Below, piece by piece: positions 8,771 to 17,873 of a stretch of DNA of 64,000 bases. Origin of the DNA: Pedobacter sp. HDW13 (GTDB lineage: Bacteria; Bacteroidota; Bacteroidia; Sphingobacteriales; Sphingobacteriaceae); assembly GCF_011303555.1 (NCBI RefSeq), contig NZ_CP049868.1:2046001-2110000 (forward strand), given 5' to 3'. A model generated the notes under the pieces. It did not search any database. It was not told where the DNA came from and saw only the letters and a list, made by a program, of their open reading frames with translations. The position numbers and the translations under genes are program-made. Within the stretch, counting starts at the first letter, position 1. The number at the start of each line of letters is the position of its first letter.

Positions 8771-8859
8771 AATTAAATTAAAACGAGTTCATTCTCCACT
8801 TCCATTAATGCATAGTTTTAAGAAAAAATAATTATTAAATTGGCTCTATAATTTAAATC

Positions 8860-9805
8860 ATGAAATATATATTATCGCTCCTACTAATTTTCGTAACGTT
8901 TACTACATTTTCGCAAATACCAAAACCTTTAAAAGACACTTATGTAAATGATTTTGCAAAAGTGCTTTCTAAGTCGGAAATTAAAAAATTAAACGATACC
9001 ATTAAACAAATCGAAAAAAAATCAGGTGTACAACTTGCACTTGTTATTGTAAATAAAATACCAAAGGAATACGATATTGAAGAATATTCGTTAATTATTG
9101 CCCGCAGATGGAAAGTTGGCAATAAAGAGGATGGTTTAGTTTACGTTGCCGCAGTAAAGCAACGAAAGCAACGACTCGAAGTAGCCTATAACCTTGAAAC
9201 TATTTTTAATGCTGAAACCAGTCAGGATGCACTAGCTAAAACAAAGGCACATTTTCGTCTAAAAGATTATGGAAAGGGCCTCTTTGCATTGGTGTCCGAT
9301 ATTGCTTTTAAACTTGATAGTGCAGGCTATGGCGAACCGCCCGCAGTACAATCTCTTGTGGCTGTTGATAAACAGGAAGCCAAAACTGTTAGCCATCAAA
9401 AATCTGACCACAGCTTATCATTGCTTGGTTTTTTTGGGATTGCATTTGCAACAATCGTAGTGATGCTCATTATCAGACTTTTTAGACGAAGACCAAGCGG
9501 CCCTCCGCAGGTAGGAGGTGATTATGGAGGCTATAATAACGGTTATGATGGTGGCTACAATGGCGGTCGCAGAAGCGGCATGGGCTCCTTTTTTGCGGGC
9601 GCAGCAACTGGTTATTTCGCGAATAGTTTTTTAAACAGGAATAGATATCACAATAATGTTCCCCTCCTCAACAAACACAACAGGAAGAACGTCCAAGCAA
9701 CGAAAGTAATTTCGGCGATTGGGGATCATCCCGTGATAATTCATCGAACGGTAACAGTTCTTCAAGTGGTGGATTTTCAGGCGGAGGGCTAGCTCAGACT
9801 GGTAA
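8860..9805 (+). pseudogene. TPM-domain (YgcG-like) membrane protein gene with two frameshifts
   Basis: Uninterrupted reading from ATG 8860 gives 310 residues to a stop at 9792: signal peptide (1-18), TPM domain (about 22-150, YVNDFAKVLSKSEIKKLNDT), a transmembrane segment near 187-206 and a glycine/tyrosine-rich tail. The last 45 residues look wrong. Adding one C to the run at 9661-9664 restores a Q/E/S-rich frame, and adding one G to the run at 9786-9788 then yields the usual TPM tail GGFSGGGASSDW with TAA at 9803-9805. Both breaks are at homopolymers, so a sequencing error or slippage is as likely as decay. TPM proteins are linked to photosystem repair in plants and to membrane protein turnover; the bacterial role is unclear. 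Confidence 0.8.
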
Positions 9806-9835
9806 AGAACAGCCAATATTATACGCACGATTTAT

Positions 9836-9868
9836 CGCCGTTCACCAAAATGAACGGCGTTTATTTTT
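9836..9868. terminator. Bidirectional terminator between convergent genes
   Basis: CGCCGTTCA (9836-9844) pairs with TGAACGGCG (9851-9859), followed by TTTATTTTT. It lies between the TPM gene (plus) and the receptor ending at 9900 (minus), and is A/T flanked on both sides. Confidence 0.8.
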
Positions 9869-9899
9869 ATCAATAATTTCTTTTTGCAAAATAGGTGGG

Positions 9900-12341
9900 T
9901 TAATTCTTCATCCTTCCCTGTTCTGCTTCTGTACCAGTAGTGCGGCGGCGTGCAGGCTTGATTTCATTTTTACCAAAACGATAAGTAAAGCTGATCCGTC
10001 CAACACGGGTTTCGTTTTTTTGATGCACAGTATAGGTCAAACCTGGATATGCGCTCGATAAGTTATTTTCCGACATATTGAATATATCAGACAGCGCCAG
10101 TTTTAAACTTGCCTTTTTGTTAAACAGCGTTTTGCTTAAACCTGCATCGATAGAATAACGGGCTTTTAAGCTAAGGGTACCATAATCAAGAGGCGATTCG
10201 TAGTTCCCATTTAGCTCTGCCGTAAAGCCGTTTACAATAGTAAAGGTTTGCTGCGATTTAAACTGGAAAGATGTTTTTCCTGTTTTCAGAGCGCTTCCCG
10301 CTAAATCCGGAGCTTCGAAACTCAGATAAAAAACATTCAAATTATTATTGGTTTGCCACCATTTGGTAATCTGAACTGGCACATTTAAGTTGGCATTGTA
10401 ACTGATATTGGTAGCGATATTGGCATTGGTTTGATAAAGTGCTTTATTTACAGCATCTGGTAAAATCACTTCAGCAATTACATCATTTACCCGGCTATAG
10501 CCGATAGATAATATATATTTCTGCAACAGGGTATAGCTGAGTTCAAAATTATGCGTATACTGAGGATTTAAAAAAGGATTTCCTTTGCTGTAAGTATATT
10601 GATCGAGATAATAAATAAAAGGGTTTAAAGCATCATAACTCGGCCGGTCTATCCTTCTGCTGTACGAAAAACCCAGCTGATTGTTTTTAGAAAGGTTTTG
10701 TTGCACAAATAGTGTTGGGAAAAAATCCCAGTAATTTCGTTTTACCACTGTATTGGTTGTTACTAAATTTCCTTTCGAATTGGTTTGTTCCATCCTTAAA
10801 CCAATCTGTACACTGGTATTTTTAAACTGCTTGTTTAAGTTGGTATAAGCGGCGTTTACATTTTCATCGTAAATAAACTGATTACTGCGGCGTACATCGT
10901 TTTGCCAAACATTATTCACAAATTCCTCAGCCTGCAAGTCATTGTCGGTTTTAACCCAACTACTCTTAACACCAGCTTCGAGTTTAACCGTTTTACTTAA
11001 CGATACATTATAATCAACCTTAAAGGCTTTAATATCTATAATTGATGGGGTGTTGTTTCTAATGTAACTGATGGGGCGAATCCGGTTTCCATTAGCAAAT
11101 AAATAATCGTTTGCGTAATCAGAACCATCGTTCCCATTGTATTTAGAATAATCTACATCCGCCGAAATTTCTGAACCAGCAGTATCTAAAACAGATTTAT
11201 AGTTTAAATTGTAAGAAACGTTGTTGTACTTATTTGTTTGCAGACTGTTTGAAATCAATGTAGAATCAATTTTTTGAAAAGACGGACCGATTAAGGTATT
11301 GTTTCCTGCAGCTTCGGTGCCATGGTTAAAATAACCGTTTACCAGTAAACCAATAGTATTTTTCTTATCGATAAAATAATCTAAACCTGCCTTAAAATTA
11401 TTGTTATACTGTTTCCTGTTACTCTCGCCAACCTGCATAAAGTAAGTATCTGGCGTTCCGTTCGAAATCCGGTCGATTGCGATCAGGTTATCACGCTCAA
11501 ACTTACCATAGTTATAATTACCAAAAAGATTTAGCTTCTGCGTACGGTGATTCAGGTTTAAACCTGCATTTGCCCTCAGGTTTTTACCATAACCCAGCGA
11601 ACCATTTACACTACCATTCGTTCCACCGTTTTTATTCTTTTTGGTTTTAATATTAATAATTCCTGAATTACCCGATGCATCGTATTTGGAAGATGGATTG
11701 GTAATCAGCTCGATACTTTCTATGTCGGAGCTCTGCATGTTACGCAGCAAGTTGGCTACATCGGCACTGCTCATGTAGGTTTGTTTTCCATCCAGCTGAA
11801 TCAGTACGCCTTGTTTACCCATCATCGAAATTTTATCATTCTGATCGACCGTTACACCCGGTGCTTTCTGTAAAACCTCTAATGCCGAAGAACCCGTCAT
11901 GATAGAACTGTTAGAAACATTCATCACAATTTTATCCATCTTTCTTTCAATCAGCGGCTTGGTAACGGCTACGTTTACCTCCTTTAAATTCTGTGCAGTC
12001 GCAACCAGCTGAGCTGTGCCGAAATCAATTTTCTGATTGTCTTCAGCTACCGTAACGGTTTTACTTTTAAAGGTTTTATACCCCATGTTGCTGGCTTTGT
12101 AAAAGTAACTTCCTTTGCCCGGTACTATAAAGCCAAACGTACCATTTGGATCGGTAAAGGCTGTTTTAACGATACTCGAATCTGCTGCTTTGAAGAGCAC
12201 TACGGTAACATAATCTGCCGGTTTATTGTTTTCATCCAGAATTACCCCGCTAATATTGGGCTTAGCTGTTGTTTGGGCAAAAAGCTGTGTAGTGGTAAAA
12301 AAGAAACTAAGGATGAATGATATTTTGTATAAATTTTTCAT
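9900..12341 (-). CDS. TonB-dependent-receptor-like outer-membrane beta-barrel protein
   Basis: 813 residues: signal peptide (about 1-22, ending LFAQ), carboxypeptidase-regulatory-like domain (about 28-115, ISGVILDENNKPADYVTVVL), plug-like region (about 125-235, with SSALEVLQKAPGVTVDQNDKI and ITNPSSKYDASGNSGIINI), then a long barrel of the 'outer membrane beta-barrel family' type. This subfamily is common in Bacteroidota; members are usually annotated as TonB-linked but the substrates are mostly unknown. The C terminus (EQGRMKN) is a basic tail beyond the barrel rather than a terminal aromatic residue. It is monocistronic, with convergent and divergent spacers on either side. Confidence 0.88.
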   Translation of the reverse strand: MKNLYKISFILSFFFTTTQLFAQTTAKPNISGVILDENNKPADYVTVVLFKAADSSIVKTAFTDPNGTFGFIVPGKGSYFYKASNMGYKTFKSKTVTVAEDNQKIDFGTAQLVATAQNLKEVNVAVTKPLIERKMDKIVMNVSNSSIMTGSSALEVLQKAPGVTVDQNDKISMMGKQGVLIQLDGKQTYMSSADVANLLRNMQSSDIESIELITNPSSKYDASGNSGIINIKTKKNKNGGTNGSVNGSLGYGKNLRANAGLNLNHRTQKLNLFGNYNYGKFERDNLIAIDRISNGTPDTYFMQVGESNRKQYNNNFKAGLDYFIDKKNTIGLLVNGYFNHGTEAAGNNTLIGPSFQKIDSTLISNSLQTNKYNNVSYNLNYKSVLDTAGSEISADVDYSKYNGNDGSDYANDYLFANGNRIRPISYIRNNTPSIIDIKAFKVDYNVSLSKTVKLEAGVKSSWVKTDNDLQAEEFVNNVWQNDVRRSNQFIYDENVNAAYTNLNKQFKNTSVQIGLRMEQTNSKGNLVTTNTVVKRNYWDFFPTLFVQQNLSKNNQLGFSYSRRIDRPSYDALNPFIYYLDQYTYSKGNPFLNPQYTHNFELSYTLLQKYILSIGYSRVNDVIAEVILPDAVNKALYQTNANIATNISYNANLNVPVQITKWWQTNNNLNVFYLSFEAPDLAGSALKTGKTSFQFKSQQTFTIVNGFTAELNGNYESPLDYGTLSLKARYSIDAGLSKTLFNKKASLKLALSDIFNMSENNLSSAYPGLTYTVHQKNETRVGRISFTYRFGKNEIKPARRRTTGTEAEQGRMKN

Positions 12342-12669
12342 TGGTCTGGTTTAAGTATTTTAAAAAAATCGGGCAAAAAAATTTCCATAACGCCTGTACA
12401 GGCATTTTCCATTTATTGCAAATCATTTTAAAGTTTAGTTCGGAAACGAAAGGTTTCCATGATTTTGTTATAGATAAGACGACCGTTTTTTTAAAAGGTT
12501 ACAGGAAATTTGAAAAAGTCTTTAGTCCTAAGTCTGGAGTCGGCACTTCGATGACTAAAATTTTGGTGCATAGAAAAATAAGCATACTACAGTTAACCGA
12601 TTAACCAGTTTAAACAATTAATACAAATAACCAATTTGCAATTACTAATGACCAGTGAACAAATGAACC
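12342..12669. other. 328-base spacer, no gene supported
   Basis: Short open frames here lack coding character. Visible structure: the palindrome GCCTGTACAGGC at 12392-12403, close upstream of the receptor gene at 12341 and therefore a possible operator; and an AGTC-rich patch near 12523-12545 resembling the one at 25830. Confidence 0.4.
12601..12621. repeat. 21-base exact repeat, copy 1
   Basis: The 21 bases starting TTAACCAGTTTAAACAATTA are identical to 15425-15445. Both copies are next to AACCGATTAAC words in spacer DNA. Confidence 0.7.
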
Positions 12670-12719
12670 AAAAAAAAGCCGCAGAACAACAAGTTTGCAC
12701 CTGTTGTTCTATGGCCTTT
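12670..12719 (-). terminator. Terminator after the M49-like peptidase gene
   Basis: AGAACAACA (12683-12691) pairs with TGTTGTTCT (12702-12710), extended by AAAGCC/GGCCTTT. Read on the minus strand it follows the stop at 12740 and ends in eight T. Confidence 0.85.
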
Positions 12720-12739
12720 GAATCTCTTAATGAGAAATA

Positions 12740-14419
12740 TTATTTTACCCCCAACACATCAACACCCTGTTCAAAAATAACATCAACCGGGATATTCTTT
12801 TTGGTTAAACGATCTAGGTCTGTTTGCAATTCCGGATGGATAATGGCTTTTTCTTTTTGTGCCTTTTCTACTGCAACTTTATCGCCATTGCCCTGAAGCG
12901 TAATGATGAATGCACTTAACTCGTTCATGGCAGATGCAAATTTGTCGAAATTTACTTTGTAAGTTCCTTTAGCCGTACGCTCAAAGGCACCTTTTTCCTG
13001 AAAGTAATTAAAGCATTGCATATTGGCTTTACCGTGCGCTTCCGAAACGCCAAAGCGTACCGAGCGTAAAATACCAGCCATAAAAGTGGTGTAATAATCT
13101 TTTATATCGCCCTGTAATTCACCTTTTTTAAGCAGGCCTGTTACCATATACAAACCTAAAATATCGGCTTTACCTTCTTCCAGCCAGCTGTATTGTTCTT
13201 TTAAAGCCGCACGAACGAAGCCTTTACCGGTTATTGTTTTCTTAATACCTAAACCATGCGCAACTTCGTGGAACATTACATTGGCAAAAAAGGCATCGAA
13301 CTTAATGTATTTTTGTTGCTCGGCATCAATCAGTTCTTTCGAAATAGGGACCAGTATTTTGTCGAATTTTGCCTGCATTGCATTTTTCAGCTGCGAGCGA
13401 CGGGTGCCTTTTTCCTGCTGTATTTTCTCGTCGTTGGGTAAGTTAACAGCAATTGTTTTCGATCCGGCATTGCAATCGCCGGCATAATAAACCACATCGT
13501 ATGCATTTAATTCAGAATCCGTTCCCGGTGTTTCGGTTTTGTATTTTGCTTCAACAGGTAAATTTTTCTGCAATTCGGGCAGCATTTTTACATACTTGGC
13601 TAAACGCTTGCTCCACTCTTTATCCTTAATCAGAACATAAGCCTCGTAACTGGTGCGCGCATTGAAAAGTTTATCTTCATAATTCTCAATCGGGCCAATA
13701 ATGATATCCAAACCATTGGTTTTCATATCCAACCAGGCATAATCACTAGCTGTAAAATTATCGGTTACCAAGGCATCAGCCCTTAAATTCAGATATTTTT
13801 TTAGGCCGGCATCTTCAGCTATTAAGGCTGCCTGTTTCAATAACGAACTTACTTTCTGCAACTCAGCGGCAAATAAAACATGGTAAGGCACGGTAGATAA
13901 TTTGCCCGTGCTATCTTTCCTGATAACCGAATAAGCGCCAAACTTATCAGCCAGATCAGATTTTTCTACTGCTTCTTTGGTAATACCATAAGGGTAGAAC
14001 GTTGCACCTTCAGGCTTTACGCCAACTCCCTGTACAAAAGGCTTATCATTATTTAACCTATCCCACGGACCGTAGTTGATGTTTACAAAATCGCGTGTTT
14101 TTTCATCTTTGATGGTAGCCAAAAGACTATCGCGTTGCGGGTATACCTGTTTCCAATACAACTCGTCCATGATTTCTGCCGACTGAATAAGTAGCGGCAA
14201 TATTTTACGGTCGTTAACGCTTAGCTGGTTAATGTTGGTGGTTAGTTTTACCTTTTCGTAAATCGGCAAACGATCGGCCACATAACTGGTCAGGCTGTCT
14301 TTTTGTACAGCTCCGTTTTTATCATCAGCAGGTTTAGAGCCCCCACCGCAAGCAGACAACGCAGCTACAGAAACAGCCAAAACCGGCAAAAGTATAGTTG
14401 ATTTGTATAAATTCTTCAT
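12740..14419 (-). CDS. Lipoprotein zinc peptidase of the M49 (dipeptidyl-peptidase III-like) type
   Basis: 559 residues. The signal peptide ends in the lipobox LSAC, so the protein is probably an envelope lipoprotein. The zinc site is HEVAH (H384, E385, H388) followed after about 26 residues by EEGKAD (E414-E415). The EExxAD second motif is that of family M49, but M49 enzymes have a six-residue HExxGH first motif and here it is the ordinary five-residue HExxH. DPP III removes dipeptides from oligopeptides; the substrate here is unknown. The gene ends in a strong terminator and starts about 110 bases from the divergent amidase gene. Confidence 0.85.
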   Translation of the reverse strand: MKNLYKSTILLPVLAVSVAALSACGGGSKPADDKNGAVQKDSLTSYVADRLPIYEKVKLTTNINQLSVNDRKILPLLIQSAEIMDELYWKQVYPQRDSLLATIKDEKTRDFVNINYGPWDRLNNDKPFVQGVGVKPEGATFYPYGITKEAVEKSDLADKFGAYSVIRKDSTGKLSTVPYHVLFAAELQKVSSLLKQAALIAEDAGLKKYLNLRADALVTDNFTASDYAWLDMKTNGLDIIIGPIENYEDKLFNARTSYEAYVLIKDKEWSKRLAKYVKMLPELQKNLPVEAKYKTETPGTDSELNAYDVVYYAGDCNAGSKTIAVNLPNDEKIQQEKGTRRSQLKNAMQAKFDKILVPISKELIDAEQQKYIKFDAFFANVMFHEVAHGLGIKKTITGKGFVRAALKEQYSWLEEGKADILGLYMVTGLLKKGELQGDIKDYYTTFMAGILRSVRFGVSEAHGKANMQCFNYFQEKGAFERTAKGTYKVNFDKFASAMNELSAFIITLQGNGDKVAVEKAQKEKAIIHPELQTDLDRLTKKNIPVDVIFEQGVDVLGVK

Positions 14420-14470
14420 ATTAAAGTATATCGCCGCTAAATTAGTAATTTTTGAAAGCTTTGTATAAAG

Positions 14471-14504
14471 TTTGATGCATTGGGCGAAGTTTAGCCTAAC
14501 TTTG
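14471..14504 (+). promoter_or_regulatory. Bacteroidota-type promoter for the amidase gene
   Basis: TTTG (14471-14474), 22-base spacer, TAACTTTG (14497-14504), matching the TTTG / TAnnTTTG consensus with a slightly long spacer. Transcription would start near 14511, about 16 bases before ATG 14527. Confidence 0.6.
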
Positions 14505-14526
14505 TAACTTCATTCTTTTAATCAAC

Positions 14527-15369
14527 ATGCCTATGCTGTTTTCTAATTTATACAAAACCTCTATCATAACTGCTTTTTCTCTAACAATGGTTTTAGCCTC
14601 ATGTACCACGAGCAAGTATGCGGCAACCGAAAAAATTTATAAGGACAAAGCAAAAGGTTTTGCAGAAATTATTGGCACTGTACCTCCAACAGGGCAACTT
14701 TATGATTCATTAAATGCAACAAACCAACAGTGGATTGGTTCTGTAAATTTTGGGATACGTAAACCCAATTTTGTAGTGATACACCATACCGCGCAAGATA
14801 GCCTGGCACAAACAGTTAAAACCTTTTTTTCAACAAAAGCCGGCACCAGTGCGCACTATGTTGTTAGCCGCGATGGCAAAGTAGTACACATGGTAAACGA
14901 TTATTTGCGTGCCAACCATGCCGGTATAAGCAAATGGGGCAAAGATACCGATCTGAATTCTTCTTCTATTGGTATCGAACTGGATAATAATGGTTTAACC
15001 GATCCATGGCCCGATGCACAAATTAACAGCCTCCTTAAACTATTGGCTACTTTAAAGAAAACTTACGGTATCCCGACTGCCAATTTTATTGGTCATGCCG
15101 ATATTGCGCCAAAGCGTAAAAATGATCCTAAAAACTTCCCCTGGAAAAAACTGGCCGATAAGGGCTTTGGCTACTGGTACGATGATGTGTTGAAAAACCC
15201 ACCTACCGATTTTAATACCGAAATGGCTTTAAAATATATCGGTTATGATACCAGCAACCTGCCTGCTGCAATTACCGCTTTCAAAATCCACTTCATTCAA
15301 ACCGATATTACATCGACACTTACACCTGTAGATATTTTGGTGCTTTATAATGTGTATACGAAATACTAA
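14527..15369 (+). CDS. N-acetylmuramoyl-L-alanine amidase (Amidase_2), lipoprotein
   Basis: 280 residues. Signal peptide with lipobox LASC near residue 25. The amidase_2/PGRP fold is shown by FVVIHHTAQDS (first zinc His), SAHYVVSRDGKVVHMV, NSSSIGIELDNNG and GHADIAPKRKNDP (second zinc His and the KxDP end). It cleaves the amide bond between MurNAc and the L-Ala of the peptide stem, acting in the periplasm in wall turnover or recycling. The last 55 residues are outside the core domain. It is a single gene with its own promoter. The enzyme class is secure; the biological role is not specified by context. Confidence 0.93.
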   Translation: MPMLFSNLYKTSIITAFSLTMVLASCTTSKYAATEKIYKDKAKGFAEIIGTVPPTGQLYDSLNATNQQWIGSVNFGIRKPNFVVIHHTAQDSLAQTVKTFFSTKAGTSAHYVVSRDGKVVHMVNDYLRANHAGISKWGKDTDLNSSSIGIELDNNGLTDPWPDAQINSLLKLLATLKKTYGIPTANFIGHADIAPKRKNDPKNFPWKKLADKGFGYWYDDVLKNPPTDFNTEMALKYIGYDTSNLPAAITAFKIHFIQTDITSTLTPVDILVLYNVYTKY

Positions 15370-15424
15370 AAGATGGGAAAAGGATGATGGAAGATGTAAG
15401 AGGGGGAATTCATATCATACACTG

Positions 15425-15524
15425 TTAACCAGTTTAAACAATTAACCGATTAACCCCTATTAACAAGAAAGCACAGACAAACCACGTTAATCCGTGTTCA
15501 TCTGTGCCTATCTGTGGTTAAAAT
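15425..15524. repeat. Spacer repeat: 21-base copy 2 plus a CTGTGG-type dispersed element
   Basis: 15425-15445 repeats 12601-12621 exactly. Then GCACAGA (15471-15477) pairs with TCTGTGC (15501-15507) around CACG/CGTG, followed by TATCTGTGGTTAAAA. The CTGTGGTTAAAA end recurs at 45518-45530, and related words occur at 33020-33215 and 45619-45655, so this is one member of a dispersed spacer family. The nested hairpin may also end the glnS transcript read on the minus strand. Confidence 0.6.
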
Positions 15525-15532
15525 AGCTAAAA

Positions 15533-17188
15533 CTAATTTGGTTTCTTAAACGTATCTTTTAACGTAACCGTACGGTTAAATACCAGTTTATCGGCTGTCG
15601 AATCTTTATCCAAACAGAAATAACCTTTACGGATAAACTGATAACGGCTTTCTAAATTGGCATCGGCCAAAGCTGGTTCAATGTAAGCGTTTGGCAATAC
15701 CGTTAAGCTCTCGGGATTTAAATAATCTTTAAAGTCGCCTTCTTCTGCATCAGGTGTTTCTGAAGTAAATAAACGCTCATACAAGCGGATTTCAGCAGTT
15801 TTGGCATGTTGTGCACTTACCCAGTGTATGGTTCCTTTCACATTTATTCCGCTGGTATCATTTCCGCTCTTCGATTCAGGAATATAAGTACAACGAATTT
15901 CGGTAACGTTACCGTTTTCATCTTTCACAAAATCCTCACATTTTACAATGTAAGCAAATTTTAAACGTACCATTGCGCCAGGCGCCAAACGGAACCATTT
16001 TTTAGCTGGCACCTCCATAAAATCTTCACGCTCTATCCAAAGTTCGTTGCTGAAAGGAATTACACGGGTACCACCGCCATCTTCTGCTTCCGGGTTATTT
16101 TCGCCAATTAAATCTTCCGAATTTTTATCATAATTGGTAATAACCAGTTTAATCGGATCTAAAACCGCCATTACACGGTTAGCGCTTTTATTCAGGTCTT
16201 CACGAATACAGAATTCAAGCAAACTCAACTCAATTAAATTTTCGCGTTTAGCAATACCAATACGTTCGCAAAACTCGCGAACACTCTTTGGCGTAAAACC
16301 TCTTCTGCGCAAACCCGAAATGGTTGGCATGCGCGGATCGTCCCAACCGTTAACCAAATTTTCGTTAACCAGTTGCAGCAGCTTACGCTTACTCATTACT
16401 GTTGAAGTAAGGTTTAAACGTGCAAACTCATATTGTTTGGAAGGGAAAATCTCTAATTTTTCGATAAGCCAATCGTACAGTTCGCGGTGCGAAACATACT
16501 CGAGGGTACAAATCGAATGGGTAATGTTTTCAATACTATCGCTTTGCCCGTGTGCAAAATCGTACATAGGGTAAATACACCATTTATTACCGGTACGGTG
16601 GTGCTCAGCATGTTTAATGCGATAAATAATCGGATCGCGCATTAACATATTCGGGCTTGCCATATCAATTTTTGCCCTTAAAATATAAGCACCATCAGCA
16701 AACTCGCCATTTTTCATTTTCGTAAAAATGGCCAGATTTTCTTCAACACTGCGATTGCGGTATGGGCTATCCTGTCCGGGTTCAGTTGGCGTACCTTTTA
16801 GGGACGCAATTTCATCAGCAGAACTTTCATCAACGTAAGCTAAACCTTTTTCAATCAACTTAACGGCAAAACCGTATAACTCATCAAAATAATCCGATGC
16901 ATACAATTCGTTTTTCCAGTTAAAACCCAGCCATTTAATATCTTCCTGCTGGCTGTTTACGTATTCTGTTTTCTCCGTAACCGGATTGGTATCATCAAAA
17001 CGCAGGTTGGTATACCCGCCATATTTTTGTGTTAGTCCGAAATTTAAGCATATCGCTTTCGCGTGGCCGATGTGTAAATAACCATTTGGTTCTGGCGGGA
17101 AACGCGTAACCAGGGTTTCATACTTACCACTATTTAAGTCGTTCTCAACAATTTCTTCAATAAAGTTCAATGACTTCTCTTCACTCAT
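15533..17188 (-). CDS. glnS: Glutaminyl-tRNA synthetase
   Basis: 551 residues from ATG 17188 (MSEEKSLNFIEEIVENDLNS); the frame is open 18 codons further upstream but those residues do not look like GlnRS. Class I signatures are present: PPEPNGYLHIGHAKAI (HIGH) and VMSKRKLL (KMSKR type), plus the GlnRS-specific LRFDDTNP and the C-terminal anticodon-binding beta-barrels. It charges tRNA-Gln with glutamine in the cytoplasm. Its length is normal for the family. A bacterium with GlnRS need not make Gln-tRNA by transamidation. The gene is flanked by spacers and stands alone. Confidence 0.97.
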   Translation of the reverse strand: MSEEKSLNFIEEIVENDLNSGKYETLVTRFPPEPNGYLHIGHAKAICLNFGLTQKYGGYTNLRFDDTNPVTEKTEYVNSQQEDIKWLGFNWKNELYASDYFDELYGFAVKLIEKGLAYVDESSADEIASLKGTPTEPGQDSPYRNRSVEENLAIFTKMKNGEFADGAYILRAKIDMASPNMLMRDPIIYRIKHAEHHRTGNKWCIYPMYDFAHGQSDSIENITHSICTLEYVSHRELYDWLIEKLEIFPSKQYEFARLNLTSTVMSKRKLLQLVNENLVNGWDDPRMPTISGLRRRGFTPKSVREFCERIGIAKRENLIELSLLEFCIREDLNKSANRVMAVLDPIKLVITNYDKNSEDLIGENNPEAEDGGGTRVIPFSNELWIEREDFMEVPAKKWFRLAPGAMVRLKFAYIVKCEDFVKDENGNVTEIRCTYIPESKSGNDTSGINVKGTIHWVSAQHAKTAEIRLYERLFTSETPDAEEGDFKDYLNPESLTVLPNAYIEPALADANLESRYQFIRKGYFCLDKDSTADKLVFNRTVTLKDTFKKPN

Positions 17189-17450
17189 AAAAACCTGTAA
17201 ATTAGGAATGCAAATGTAAAAAGATTGAGCGGATTTATACAATGATTAAAGGTTTATTAGCCCACAGTTGTTAGTTAATAGCGCATAAACCTATTACTTA
17301 CAGATTAAAAGCTAAACAGAGAATTATTTCAGCCCTGCTTACAGCTGTAAACCATTGCGATAACTAATAGACTAGAAACATTTTCTGCAAAGGTCTTATT
17401 GCACAATTGCTTAATAAATTCAATACATTTACAACAACTTAATATTCATT

Positions 17451-17870
17451 ATGAGCAAAGTATTAAACCGGCCAATTCGTGTTTTGGTGGCTAAAGTTGG
17501 GTTAGATGGCCACGACAGAGGCGCAAAAGTGATTGCAACCTCTTTAAGGGATGCAGGAATGGAGGTGATTTATACAGGCCTTCGTCAAACCCCCGAAATG
17601 GTGGTCAACACTGCATTACAGGAAGATGTTGATGCCATTGGTATTTCTATCTTATCGGGTGCCCATATGACAGTTTTTCCTAAGATTATTCAGCTGATGA
17701 AAGAAAAACAGTTAGACGATGTGTTGTTAACAGGCGGAGGAATTATTCCAGAAGCCGACCGTTTAAAACTGGCTGATATGGGTGTGGGTTCGCTATTTCC
17801 GCCAGGCACAACAATGGTCAGCATTGTGACATATATACAGGATTGGGTTACAGAAAACAGAAATTTTTAA
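17451..17870 (+). CDS. Cobalamin-binding subunit of a methylmalonyl-CoA-mutase-type enzyme
   Basis: 139 residues forming a stand-alone B12-binding domain. [15 protein letters not shown] carries the DxHxxG signature whose His is the lower axial cobalt ligand; [11 protein letters not shown] and [11 protein letters not shown] are the remaining conserved loops. It matches the C-terminal domain or small-subunit type of methylmalonyl-CoA mutase (or isobutyryl-CoA mutase). No large catalytic subunit is encoded nearby, so its partner must be elsewhere. It is followed three bases later by an enoyl-CoA hydratase, suggesting a shared role in acyl-CoA breakdown. Confidence 0.92.
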   Translation: MSKVLNRPIRVLVAKVGLDGHDRGAKVIATSLRDAGMEVIYTGLRQTPEMVVNTALQEDVDAIGISILSGAHMTVFPKIIQLMKEKQLDDVLLTGGGIIPEADRLKLADMGVGSLFPPGTTMVSIVTYIQDWVTENRNF

Positions 17871-17873
17871 GCT

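Noticed and set aside
12317..12604. 95-codon plus-strand frame next to the receptor gene
   Set aside because: It starts inside the antisense of the receptor signal peptide, has no Bacteroidota start context or family resemblance, and lies in spacer DNA.
16134..16574. 146-codon plus-strand frame inside glnS
   Set aside because: Antisense shadow of a firmly identified gene; no start context or domain.
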